Shown here: piece by piece, positions 1 to 4,945 of the stretch
How the letters are laid out: each line of letters opens with the position of its first letter
How positions within the stretch are numbered: the stretch's first letter is position 1
NCBI GenBank assembly: GCA_019347725.1
Contig: JAHWKV010000057.1
Coordinates: forward strand, 1-6,537
Length of the DNA stretch: 6,537 nt
Direction of reading: 5' to 3'
Origin: Actinomycetota bacterium
GTDB lineage: Bacteria > Actinomycetota > CADDZG01 > JAHWKV01
Notes under the pieces: model-generated
Database searches by the model: none
The model's input: only the letters and a program-made list of their open reading frames with translations
Told to the model about the DNA's origin: nothing
Position numbers and translations under genes: made by a program

Positions 1-1
1 G

Positions 2-376
2 TGCAACGCCGTGGATGAGGACCTAACCGACGAATGCTTCACGATGCAGACCTCCTACATACTGTGGCGCAACGGCCAGGACCTGGCGGGAGCGTTCGCG
101 GTGTGCGACTCCGTAGATCCTCGCTTCGTTCCCGACTGCTACCAGAGCATGGGCCGGGATATCAGCGGGAACGCCATGCTGGATCCACAGACAGTCGTCG
201 AGGGCTGTAACCTCGGCAGAGAGGAACTGCGGGAACATTGTGTGGTTGGAGCTTCACTGAATGCGGTGTATAACGACCACGACCCCGCCAAGGCGGCCGA
301 GCTGTGCGAGCTGGTCGACGCTCGCTATAAGCAGGCATGCCTAGACGCGAAGGACCGAGCCGTGGCAACCTTCTAG
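2..376 (+). CDS. Cys-paired 34-residue repeat protein, 5'-truncated by window edge
   Basis: I do not recognise a named family. The reading frame is open from base 2, so the gene begins upstream; a GTG at 11 is only an internal codon. The 124 visible residues contain exactly eight cysteines, at 1/12, 35/46, 69/80 and 102/113. Every pair is C-x10-C and the pairs recur every 34, 34 and 33 residues. Each unit looks like a helix-turn-helix, for example CDSVDPRFVPDC and CELVDARYKQAC. This resembles the logic of TPR/Sel1-like solenoids stapled by disulfides, such as the Helicobacter Hcp proteins, although the Cys spacing differs. Inference: an exported helical-repeat protein with one disulfide per repeat, probably a binding scaffold. 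Its signal peptide would lie outside the window. The last repeat is followed by only 11 residues before TAG. Confidence 0.8.
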   Translation, partial: CNAVDEDLTDECFTMQTSYILWRNGQDLAGAFAVCDSVDPRFVPDCYQSMGRDISGNAMLDPQTVVEGCNLGREELREHCVVGASLNAVYNDHDPAKAAELCELVDARYKQACLDAKDRAVATF

Positions 377-427
377 TGGCAGGGATCAGATACCACTAAG
401 AGCGCACGAACGGGCACAGGCCGAGCT

Positions 428-433
428 TATAAT
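428..433 (+). promoter_or_regulatory. Putative -10 element TATAAT
   Basis: A perfect TATAAT lies 34 bases upstream of the TTG start at 467, in the 90-base gap after the Cys-repeat gene. A transcript beginning near 440 would have a leader of about 27 bases carrying an AGGA ribosome site. No convincing -35 hexamer is present at 16-18 bases (CACGAA at 405-410), so this is a candidate only. Confidence 0.45.
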
Positions 434-455
434 CGGTGCTTGTTATCTAAACGAT

Positions 456-459
456 AGGA
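456..459 (+). promoter_or_regulatory. Ribosome binding site AGGA selecting a TTG start
   Basis: AGGA is placed 7 bases before TTG at 467. No in-frame ATG or GTG offers an equally placed site before the membrane helix, so this short motif is what supports the TTG start. Confidence 0.5.
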
Positions 460-466
460 TTTTTCA

Positions 467-1213
467 TTGGCACATCCGTCAACTGCGCTGCGCCACCTGC
501 AATTCAGGTGGGCATACATAGCCGAATCCAACGCATTTCGGATTTCAATCGCTATAGCCATCGGCATCAACATAGCCGTGGCGGCCGGGCTCCTGACACC
601 CACGTCGTCGTCCGAGTCGGCGACCGAAGCCACGACGGCGGCCGATCTGTCCGGAGGCGGCGGCGCTCCTTTGGATTTCCCGCTCCCCGATGAATCGCCC
701 GAGCCGAGCCCATCGCCGTCGGTGTCGCCCTCGCCATCACCGACACCGTCGGAGTCGCCCAACTCATCACCCCGGCGCTCCCGGAGCTCTCGGTCGAGCG
801 CACCGCAACCACCCCCGCCACCTCCGCCGCCACCGGCACCGGCACCGGCACCGGCGCCGGCGCCGGCACCGGCCCCACAACCTCCTCCTCCGCCGCCGCC
901 TGAGCCGCCGACCCAACAAAACGAGTCCACCCAGTCCTGTTTCCAATACAGAGACGGCGGCTTCCACGAGGTGGATTGCGACGCGCGAGGGAACCCGCCA
1001 CCGGCTCCGCCGCCGCCAGCTCCACCGCCACCGCCCGATAACGGTGACGATACAGAAGACGGAACCGGAAACAACGATGGAACCGGGAACAACGATGGAA
1101 CCGGGAACGGGGATCAGACGGGGGACGAAACCGGCACCGGTGACGACGGCGAGCCTCTAGGCGGTCTACTCGGCGATCTGACGGTGAGCGGAGAGATGAA
1201 CCGGCGTGCTTAG
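467..1213 (+). CDS. Membrane-anchored Pro/Ser-rich stalk protein with Asp/Gly/Thr repeat tail
   Basis: No known family is recognised. The 248-residue product has a short N-terminus and one hydrophobic helix (about 24-43, rich in Ile/Ala). A Ser/Thr/Pro segment follows (77-111, SPSP repeats), then a stalk of nine prolines, seven Ala-Pro pairs and seven prolines (115-145). A small island holds two cysteines (C158 and C171), followed by a second proline tract. The acidic C-terminus carries tandem DGTGNN units. With the positive charges before the helix, the stalk should lie outside the membrane. The polyproline is written with mixed synonymous codons, which suggests selection on the protein rather than a DNA microsatellite. 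The TTG start is preceded by AGGA and a TATAAT box. The next gene has the same layout, suggesting a functionally linked or duplicated pair. Possible roles are wall-spanning spacer or surface display; this is inference. Confidence 0.72.
   Translation: MAHPSTALRHLQFRWAYIAESNAFRISIAIAIGINIAVAAGLLTPTSSSESATEATTAADLSGGGGAPLDFPLPDESPEPSPSPSVSPSPSPTPSESPNSSPRRSRSSRSSAPQPPPPPPPPPAPAPAPAPAPAPAPQPPPPPPPEPPTQQNESTQSCFQYRDGGFHEVDCDARGNPPPAPPPPAPPPPPDNGDDTEDGTGNNDGTGNNDGTGNGDQTGDETGTGDDGEPLGGLLGDLTVSGEMNRRA
1058..1111 (+). repeat. Three tandem 18-bp units encoding DGTGNN
   Basis: Units at 1058-1075, 1076-1093 and 1094-1111 share the form GAYGGAACCGGRAACAAC, the last ending GGG. They encode DGTGNN, DGTGNN and DGTGNG, followed by degenerate DQTG and DETG versions. 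The Asp/Gly/Asn periodicity recalls calcium-binding repeats but does not match the RTX nonapeptide. Confidence 0.85.
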
Positions 1214-1225
1214 ATGCGCAATGGA

Positions 1226-1240
1226 CCCAGTTATACTGGG
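1226..1240 (+). promoter_or_regulatory. Perfect palindrome overlapping a -10-like TATACT
   Basis: CCCAGT-TAT-ACTGGG is a perfect 6-bp inverted repeat with a 3-base centre. It contains TATACT at 1232-1237, a good -10 match, 111 bases before the ATG of the downstream gene. The -35 region (CTTAGA at 1209-1214) is weak. The symmetry over the -10 suits an operator for a dimeric repressor. The lack of a following T-run argues against a terminator for the preceding gene. Inferred from sequence only. Confidence 0.4.
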
Positions 1241-1278
1241 ACGTCGTTTGAACCGGATCACCTGAAAGGCCCTCCCCG

Positions 1279-1344
1279 ATGTCATCAGCTTTTGCAGTGT
1301 TGCGCTACGTGTGCACCATGCACCGCGACGACCCGGGGTGTTAG
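1279..1344 (+). CDS. Possible 21-residue leader ORF
   Basis: An ATG at 1279, preceded by AAAGG (1265-1269) at 9 bases, opens a 21-codon frame (MSSAFAVLRY... ending HRDDPGC). It stops at TAG 1342-1344, three bases before the next gene's ATG. The position suggests translational coupling or a regulatory leader peptide. No known leader family is recognised. Curiously its last residues, DDPGC, also occur in the C-terminal motif of the downstream protein. An ORF of this length can occur by chance, so confidence is low. Confidence 0.3.
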   Translation: MSSAFAVLRYVCTMHRDDPGC

Positions 1345-1347
1345 GCC

Positions 1348-1974
1348 ATGCTGCTCAGGTTCCAGCGCTGGCTGAAGACCCAGCCTGCTCGATTCAGGCA
1401 GGCGTACAACTCTTTGGACGTACCGCCGCTGGTGCGTATGGGCCTGCTGGTCGCCGCGGCGGCGATCCCGTTCATCCTCTTCGCCGTGTTCCAAAACCCC
1501 GAAACGCCCGAGACCGCCGCAGCCCAACAGGAACCGGCCAATCTCAGGCAACAGGTCCCACTGCGGTTTCCGTTCGGCAATCTCGAGGCGTCGCCTTCTC
1601 CATCACCATCGCCGTCGCCTTCCGAGTCGCCGTCGGCGCAGCCAACTTCGACCAGAACCCGCCGTACGACCGCACCTCCGCCGGCGCCGCAGCCTCCGCC
1701 GGCGCCGCAGCCTCCGCCGGCGCCCGTAGCGCAGCCGGAGCCGGAGCCGTCGCCCTCACCGGAAGCGCCGGCAGTGCCTGCGTCAGAGAGTCCTTCCCCC
1801 TCGCCGTCACCCAAGCCCCCGGCGCCCTCAGCATCTAAGGCGCCGGCACCGTCGCCGACGCCGGCACGGTCGGGGCCAATTACGGTGTGCAACGACGGCA
1901 AAGACAACGATGAAGACGGCAAGATCGACATGGATGACCCCGGTTGCTTTGATCGTGAGGATGACGACGAGTAG
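1348..1974 (+). CDS. Membrane-anchored Pro-rich protein with Cys-bracketed Asp-rich C-terminal motif
   Basis: The 208-residue product has a basic amphipathic N-terminus (1-30) and one membrane helix (about 31-48). A long low-complexity extracytoplasmic stalk follows, with SPSP runs, three PPPAPQ-type repeats and EPEPSPSP. The C-terminal module, residues 181-200, begins CNDGKDNDEDG and ends DDPGC, followed by an acidic tail. This C-x-DG-x-DND-x-DG-x-x-D...DPGC pattern is known from many bacterial secreted proteins and resembles an EF-hand-like DxDxDG calcium loop clamped by two cysteines; calcium binding here is inference. The start is ATG with a GGGGTG site (1335-1340) seven bases upstream. 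It lies 134 bases after the similarly built upstream gene, with its own candidate promoter in the gap, and converges on the minus-strand genes. The enzymatic role, if any, is unknown. Confidence 0.78.
   Translation: MLLRFQRWLKTQPARFRQAYNSLDVPPLVRMGLLVAAAAIPFILFAVFQNPETPETAAAQQEPANLRQQVPLRFPFGNLEASPSPSPSPSPSESPSAQPTSTRTRRTTAPPPAPQPPPAPQPPPAPVAQPEPEPSPSPEAPAVPASESPSPSPSPKPPAPSASKAPAPSPTPARSGPITVCNDGKDNDEDGKIDMDDPGCFDREDDDE
1675..1724 (+). repeat. 2.8 tandem copies of an 18-bp unit encoding PPPAPQ
   Basis: Identical CCTCCGCCGGCGCCGCAG units lie at 1675-1692 and 1693-1710, and a third copy is truncated after 14 bases (1711-1724). Unlike the mixed-codon polyproline of the upstream gene, these copies are identical at DNA level. 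That points to a recent slippage or duplication event, and copy number may vary between strains. Confidence 0.88.
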
Positions 1975-1995
1975 GCGGCCTGGGATACCCAGCTG

Positions 1996-2166
1996 CTAGC
2001 GGCCCTTGCGGCGAGACTTCTTCTTCATCTTCTCCGAGAGCTGCGGAGGCACGATTGTCCCACCCTGGCTTCGAATGATGCGGACCAAGCGCACCATTAG
2101 GAAGATCAAGAAGACGGCGATTATTACCTGGAGCGTCACCAGACCCCAGTAAGCGAACTCCGGCAT
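1996..2166 (-). CDS. Small single-helix membrane protein, 56 residues
   Basis: Unrecognised small protein. It begins MPEFAYWGLV, continues as one strongly hydrophobic helix (about 7-31, VIIAVFLIFLMV), then a linker (SQGGTIVPPQ) and a very basic tail (KMKKKSRRKGR). The helix with a basic C-terminus predicts the N-terminus outside and the tail in the cytoplasm. It starts six bases after the stop of the lipoprotein gene, so the two are very probably co-transcribed. The ribosome site is poor (GGGT near the preceding stop), which fits translational coupling. Its end faces the end of the + strand Pro-rich gene across only 21 bases. The clean hydrophobic/charged segmentation supports a real gene despite its size. 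A role as partner of the lipoprotein is inference. Confidence 0.68.
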   Translation of the reverse strand: MPEFAYWGLVTLQVIIAVFLIFLMVRLVRIIRSQGGTIVPPQLSEKMKKKSRRKGR

Positions 2167-2172
2167 GATGAG

Positions 2173-2745
2173 CTAACCCGGGTAGGAGGCCAGCGCAGCC
2201 TCGTACTCCCCGGCCCACTCCTCCATAACGTGGCCGAGCCGCAGGAGAATGTTCCCCTGACGGATTTGGAATTCAGGCTCTAGCTCTCCACCCCGAGCGG
2301 CCAACAGGCCGCGCACGCCCTCTATCTGCTGGAGGCGGGCGTTCAAATCCTCTCGATTCTCAAAAAGCTCGATGGCTCCCCCGCTTTCGTCAAACTTGAT
2401 GACATCTGTGTCGTCGAGGATCACCGGCCCGTCTCCCACCCGTTCATCGTGGAACACAGCCAGGTCCGTATAAAGGTGCCGGTCGCCCACCGCAGTAAAC
2501 GGGGAGGAGTCCCCGGTAAAGGTTTGATAGTCGCCAACAGGCAGGCCCTCCGCCTTGAAATGCTCGATTATTGACTCCGCCTCGGAGGAGTCAACCGTGA
2601 CCCGTAACTGCCCATCTCCTTCGGTAGCGGCCTCGGTGGGGCTCGGCGTAGGCGAACCCTCCGCCGCCTCAGGCGCCTCGTTGCCTGCGGAAGTGCAGCC
2701 AGCCCCGAGCACCAGCAATGCAACGATAAGGACTCTTTTGATCAC
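2173..2745 (-). CDS. Uncharacterised lipoprotein
   Basis: From the GTG at 2745 the protein has 190 residues. It starts MIKRVLIVALLVLGAGC, a short basic n-region and hydrophobic core ending at Cys17 as the lipidation site; the -3 residue is Gly rather than the usual Leu, so the lipobox is slightly irregular. A Ser/Thr/Pro/Glu linker follows (about 18-45), then a folded domain of about 145 residues. Inside it are VIKFDESGGAIELFEN and later QGNILLRLGHVMEEWAGEYE. A similar 'element of identity, then readout of LLRL' ending occurs, as I remember, in unnamed actinobacterial secreted proteins; I could not check this. The GTG is chosen because GGGAG lies eight bases upstream and gives a normal signal peptide. 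An ATG at 2760 would add five residues but has no ribosome site. The small membrane protein follows six bases after the stop. Confidence 0.8.
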   Translation of the reverse strand: MIKRVLIVALLVLGAGCTSAGNEAPEAAEGSPTPSPTEAATEGDGQLRVTVDSSEAESIIEHFKAEGLPVGDYQTFTGDSSPFTAVGDRHLYTDLAVFHDERVGDGPVILDDTDVIKFDESGGAIELFENREDLNARLQQIEGVRGLLAARGGELEPEFQIRQGNILLRLGHVMEEWAGEYEAALASYPG

Positions 2746-2753
2746 CTCAGCAG

Positions 2754-2758
2754 CTCCC
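2754..2758 (-). promoter_or_regulatory. Ribosome binding site GGGAG that decides the lipoprotein start
   Basis: GGGAG sits eight bases before GTG at 2745. The competing ATG (2758-2760) overlaps this motif and has only an A/T-rich stretch, the tail of the terminator, upstream. Confidence 0.55.
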
Positions 2759-2769
2759 ATGCATAAAAG

Positions 2770-2804
2770 AACTTCGGCCGGCCCCTAAGAGGCCGGCCGA
2801 AGTT
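2770..2804 (-). terminator. Strong rho-independent terminator
   Basis: A perfect 14-bp stem (AACTTCGGCCGGCC with its complement) and a 7-base loop is followed on the minus strand by TTCTTTT. It lies 71 bases after the stop of the secreted repeat-protein gene and should end that transcript. It is also only 24 bases before the lipoprotein start. Read on the plus strand the stem is followed only by TTT, so its main direction is minus. Confidence 0.88.
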
Positions 2805-2875
2805 TCCATGAATCCGCCGTTACCCGGCAACCCGCCTAGAACTGAGGCCGGACCCGGGCATATTTGGCTAGTAAC

Positions 2876-3634
2876 CTACAAGCCACCTAGTAGGCCGTCG
2901 AGGATGCTGTCGTCTCCGGTGTCGTCGCCGATACCGGTGCCGAGGATGCCGGCAACCACGTCTGCCAGATCGTCAACGCTCAGGGCGTTCAGAGCGTCGT
3001 TGAGCAGATCCGCATCCAGGTCGAGGTCGTTCAGCAGATCGCTACCAGCGAGCAGGCACGCCAGCGACAGGGCGTCAGCACCGGCGCAGTCAATTACGTC
3101 CCCGGTGGTGTCGCCGTTGTCGTCGTCGTCATCGTCACGAATAACGATGACGGACGGACGCCGCTCGAAGTTGCAGAAACCGTCGAAACAAACGCGACGC
3201 TGGTGGAATCTCGTCCTGTCCCCGAAACTCGTTCCAGAACCCTCGATGACAATGTTGCTGCTGTTGCTGCTGTCGCTGCTGGCTGAAGCCGAAGCTCCTC
3301 CGCCACCGTGACCACCGCCACCAGCGGCGGCTGCAGAGCTGCTGGAGCTGCTGGAGTTGTTGCTCACCACCGTGGTGTCGTCGCTACCAAAGTGACGACC
3401 AAAAAAACCGCCGTGGTCCTCATCAATCACCACAGAGCTGTTGTTGGCGTTGGCGGTGTCCGCCGCAGCCGAGGCGCCTCCGCCTCCGTGGCCACCGCCA
3501 CCTGCAGCAGCTGCAGAGCTACTGGAACCACTGCTATTGTTGTTGACCACCGTAGTGTCGGCTTGAGCCGCGACGGGCAGGAGCAGCATCAATGCTGTTC
3601 CTAATACGAGTCCCGCGGAAATCCTTCGATTCAT
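2876..3634 (-). CDS. Secreted Ser/Ala/Gly-His repeat protein with acidic Leu/Asp C-terminus
   Basis: No named family recognised. The 252-residue product has a clear Sec signal peptide (1-25, cleavage expected after AQA). Two homologous segments start at residues 26 and 86, exactly 60 apart. Each runs from DTTVV through Asn/Ser to a 15-residue stretch (AAAAGGGGHGGGGAS) identical in both (41-55 and 101-115), and on to an I/V-rich end. A Cys pair (C149, C154), six consecutive Asp (167-172), another Cys pair (C183, C193), and a Leu/Asp/Asn-rich tail (LLNDLDLDADLLNDALNAL) follow. An ideal GGGGAGGT ribosome site eight bases before ATG suggests high expression. No membrane or sortase anchor is visible. 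The composition is silk- or amyloid-like, so a structural matrix, surface filament or adhesin is plausible inference. The gene is monocistronic: a strong terminator follows. Confidence 0.82.
   Translation of the reverse strand: MNRRISAGLVLGTALMLLLPVAAQADTTVVNNNSSGSSSSAAAAGGGGHGGGGASAAADTANANNSSVVIDEDHGGFFGRHFGSDDTTVVSNNSSSSSSSAAAAGGGGHGGGGASASASSDSSNSSNIVIEGSGTSFGDRTRFHQRRVCFDGFCNFERRPSVIVIRDDDDDDNGDTTGDVIDCAGADALSLACLLAGSDLLNDLDLDADLLNDALNALSVDDLADVVAGILGTGIGDDTGDDSILDGLLGGL
3239..3559 (-). repeat. Tandem internal duplication, 60-residue period
   Basis: Residues 26-85 (3380-3559) and 86-132 (3239-3379) align at a constant 60-residue offset. They share DTTVV, Asn/Ser, AAAA, GGGGHGGGG and a V/I-V-I end. 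The second copy is shorter. Codons differ between copies in the Ser and Gly tracts, so the duplication is not recent, yet the protein sequence has been kept. Confidence 0.85.
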
Positions 3635-3642
3635 CTGCGTTT

Positions 3643-3650
3643 ACCTCCCC
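3643..3650 (-). promoter_or_regulatory. Near-perfect ribosome binding site GGGGAGGT
   Basis: Eight bases before ATG at 3634. It is the strongest and best-spaced ribosome site in the window and fixes the start of the secreted repeat protein. Confidence 0.8.
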
Positions 3651-3717
3651 AAGGGATGCTGGAACAATTGTGCAGCGTTAAAAGTGTTTCTTTGCTGTGT
3701 GCTACCTATTAAACGTC

Positions 3718-3723
3718 TTTATA
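3718..3723 (-). promoter_or_regulatory. Candidate -10 TATAAA for the secreted repeat gene
   Basis: TATAAA on the minus strand lies in the AT-rich gap, 83 bases before the start codon. The best -35-like hexamer at 18 bases is TTCGGA, a partial match; a nearer CTGACA is at 10 bases, which is too close. A low-certainty call. Confidence 0.3.
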
Positions 3724-3977
3724 CACATTGGACTGTCAGAATCCGAATACTCTCACGTTCGCGTGCGTACTTCAATATACGGCTACCGTACACCTTCCCA
3801 CGCTAAACAGGCAGCTTTTTCTAACTCAATTGTGCTAGGAGCGGGTCCGGCACGAAAACACTCGAGCCTTGGTTGCGTCTTCGTCGTCGCCACCTCCTTT
3901 TTCGCCGATTCTCCACAGCTCTATTAGGTGGCATCAGTGCCGATCGGCCCCCATCCGGCGGGACTTAGGAGGCGCAA

Positions 3978-4454
3978 TTACAAGGAGGTGGATTGATCCG
4001 GCTCGGCATCGGCTGCGTCGTCAGTGTGGCCGGATGCCGATGTGCTGCGACGCCGGCGCCTTCGCCGGCCGGTCGTTGATATAGGGGTACCGCCGGGAGG
4101 GGTCGCATCGCTCGTCTCCTGCGCCACCGAGGTGGTCGGATCCGCTGCCGCTTCCGGTTCAGCAGAAGGAGTCTTGATTACCAATCGGTACTCCTGGGGA
4201 GTCGGAGGGATCCCGTACTCGCTTTGCAACCCGGCGATTAGATCATCCAGCTCAACCTCGTCGGGAGGAAAGGTCTGTAGGCGCTTTGTGTGGGTACGCA
4301 TCTGCTCGACAACGGAAACCTCCACCCCAGAATCATTCTGAGCGCCGCCGGCTCGGTCCTTCTTGCTCGGGGCGTCGGAGGGCGACGCGGGTTGAGACTT
4401 GGCGGGTGGGGGCACCCGGCGCCGGGACTTGCGGCGCCGGCCTCCCCTAGACAT
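3978..4454 (-). CDS. Arg-rich protein of unknown function downstream of rsfS
   Basis: The 158-residue product is not recognised. Both ends are low-complexity and basic: the N-terminus begins MSRGGRRRKSRRR, and a run of seven arginines occurs at 130-136. A central segment (about 44-95) looks folded or partly helical: VSVVEQMRTHTKRLQ, then DEVELDDLIAGLQSEYGIPP and QEYRLVIKT. The rest is Ala/Ser/Thr/Pro-rich and presumably disordered. There is no signal peptide or membrane helix. It starts 29 bases after rsfS ends, with AAGG seven bases before its ATG, so it is very likely in the nadD-rsfS operon. The Arg-rich ends and the rsfS linkage make nucleic-acid or ribosome binding plausible, but that is inference. 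The gene usually following rsfS in actinobacteria, a histidine-phosphatase-family protein, is not here. Confidence 0.72.
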   Translation of the reverse strand: MSRGGRRRKSRRRVPPPAKSQPASPSDAPSKKDRAGGAQNDSGVEVSVVEQMRTHTKRLQTFPPDEVELDDLIAGLQSEYGIPPTPQEYRLVIKTPSAEPEAAADPTTSVAQETSDATPPGGTPISTTGRRRRRRRSTSASGHTDDAADAEPDQSTSL

Positions 4455-4483
4455 GGGCAGACCTTGGGATTTGCGTCCGGCTT

Positions 4484-4873
4484 TTACGGCAAGGAAGCAA
4501 GATGTGCAGCGCGTCCTTCCTCTTCCAGCTCAACGGTGTCGGCGTCGGCCCACAGGCGCTCGATGCCGTAAAACTCCCGTTCTTCGGAATGGAATATGTG
4601 TACAACGACATCCAGGTAGTCAAGCAAGATCCACCTTTGCTCCTTTTCGCCCTCCCGGCGATAGGGCTTGTAGCCATGGTCGAGCATCTTGCGCACCACC
4701 TCATCCGAGATGGTTTTGACCTGGCGCTCGTTATTACCCGAGCAGATGACGAAGTAGTCGGTGATAAAGATGAGGGGCCCAACCTCGAGGATCTTAATTT
4801 CTTCGGCTTTCTTGGCCGACGCGGCAGCTGCTGCTACCAGCGCCTGGGACCTAGAGTCATCCGTGATTAGCAT
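4484..4873 (-). CDS. rsfS: Ribosomal silencing factor RsfS
   Basis: RsfS (DUF143/Oligomerisation domain) binds ribosomal protein uL14 on the 50S subunit and blocks 30S joining, lowering translation under nutrient limitation. The 129-residue protein is of usual length and shows the family hallmarks: an N-terminal Ala/Lys helix (KKAEEIKILEV), the core ITDYFVICSGNNERQVKTI (about 37-55), and the block WILLDYLDVVVHIF (about 81-94) leading into the REFYGIERLWADA end (about 99-111). The frame is closed by TAA just upstream, so the start is either ATG 4873 or the adjacent GTG 4876. GAGG lies unusually close (two bases) to the ATG, so the ribosome site is atypical. It follows nadD by about 70 bases and precedes an Arg-rich gene, all in one direction. 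Confidence 0.96.
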   Translation of the reverse strand: MLITDDSRSQALVAAAAASAKKAEEIKILEVGPLIFITDYFVICSGNNERQVKTISDEVVRKMLDHGYKPYRREGEKEQRWILLDYLDVVVHIFHSEEREFYGIERLWADADTVELEEEGRAAHLASLP

Positions 4874-4945
4874 CACCTCTTATTCTCACTGAGGGCGACT
4901 GACCTTACTCGACACCCACTACTTAAATCATAGCTTGCCCGGATC

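Larger units (their letters stand above)
3635..3977. other. 343-base gap without a supported gene
   Basis: This gap separates the end of the Arg-rich gene from the start of the secreted repeat-protein gene, both on the minus strand. The half nearer the secreted gene (about 3651-3840) is clearly AT-richer than the surroundings and probably holds that gene's promoter. I see no tRNA, no clear terminator for the Arg-rich gene, and no convincing small ORF. A plus-strand open frame at 3697-3927 has no ribosome site or recognisable product. Confidence 0.6.

Noticed and set aside
374..398. Inverted repeat TAGTGG...CCACTA after the Cys-repeat gene
   Set aside because: Six-bp stem with a 13-base loop and no T-run; too weak to call a terminator.
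829..880. GCACCG-type short tandem repeat considered as a CRISPR or microsatellite array
   Set aside because: It is in-frame Ala-Pro coding within the stalk, with no spacers and mixed codons.
427..1092. Minus-strand Gly-rich 221-codon frame opposite the polyproline gene
   Set aside because: Poly-Gly/Ala is the mirror image of proline codons; the plus frame has a membrane helix, ribosome site and promoter.
1311..1323. GTGCA-CCA-TGCAC small inverted repeat
   Set aside because: Five-bp stem within the possible leader ORF; too short to distinguish from chance.
1341..1931. Minus-strand Gly/Ala/Asp frame opposite the second stalk gene
   Set aside because: Same mirror effect; the plus frame carries the Cys/Asp motif and a membrane helix.
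1980..1992. CTGGG-ATA-CCCAG hairpin in the tail-to-tail gap
   Set aside because: Only 5 bp and no T-run on either strand; could be chance, although its position between convergent genes is suggestive.
2808..3311. Plus-strand Ser/Arg-rich frame opposite the secreted repeat gene
   Set aside because: The minus frame has a signal peptide, an ideal ribosome site and a terminator; this is its shadow.
3909..3917. DnaA-box-like TTCTCCACA
   Set aside because: Single site with one mismatch and no origin-associated genes or box cluster.
3697..3927. Plus-strand 76-codon frame in the AT-rich gap
   Set aside because: No ribosome site, no recognisable features, and it overlaps the likely promoter region of the secreted gene.
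3967..3990. Two plus-strand ribosome-site-like motifs (AGGAGG, AAGGAGGTG)
   Set aside because: No suitably spaced start with a credible product follows; they overlap the end of the minus-strand Arg-rich gene.
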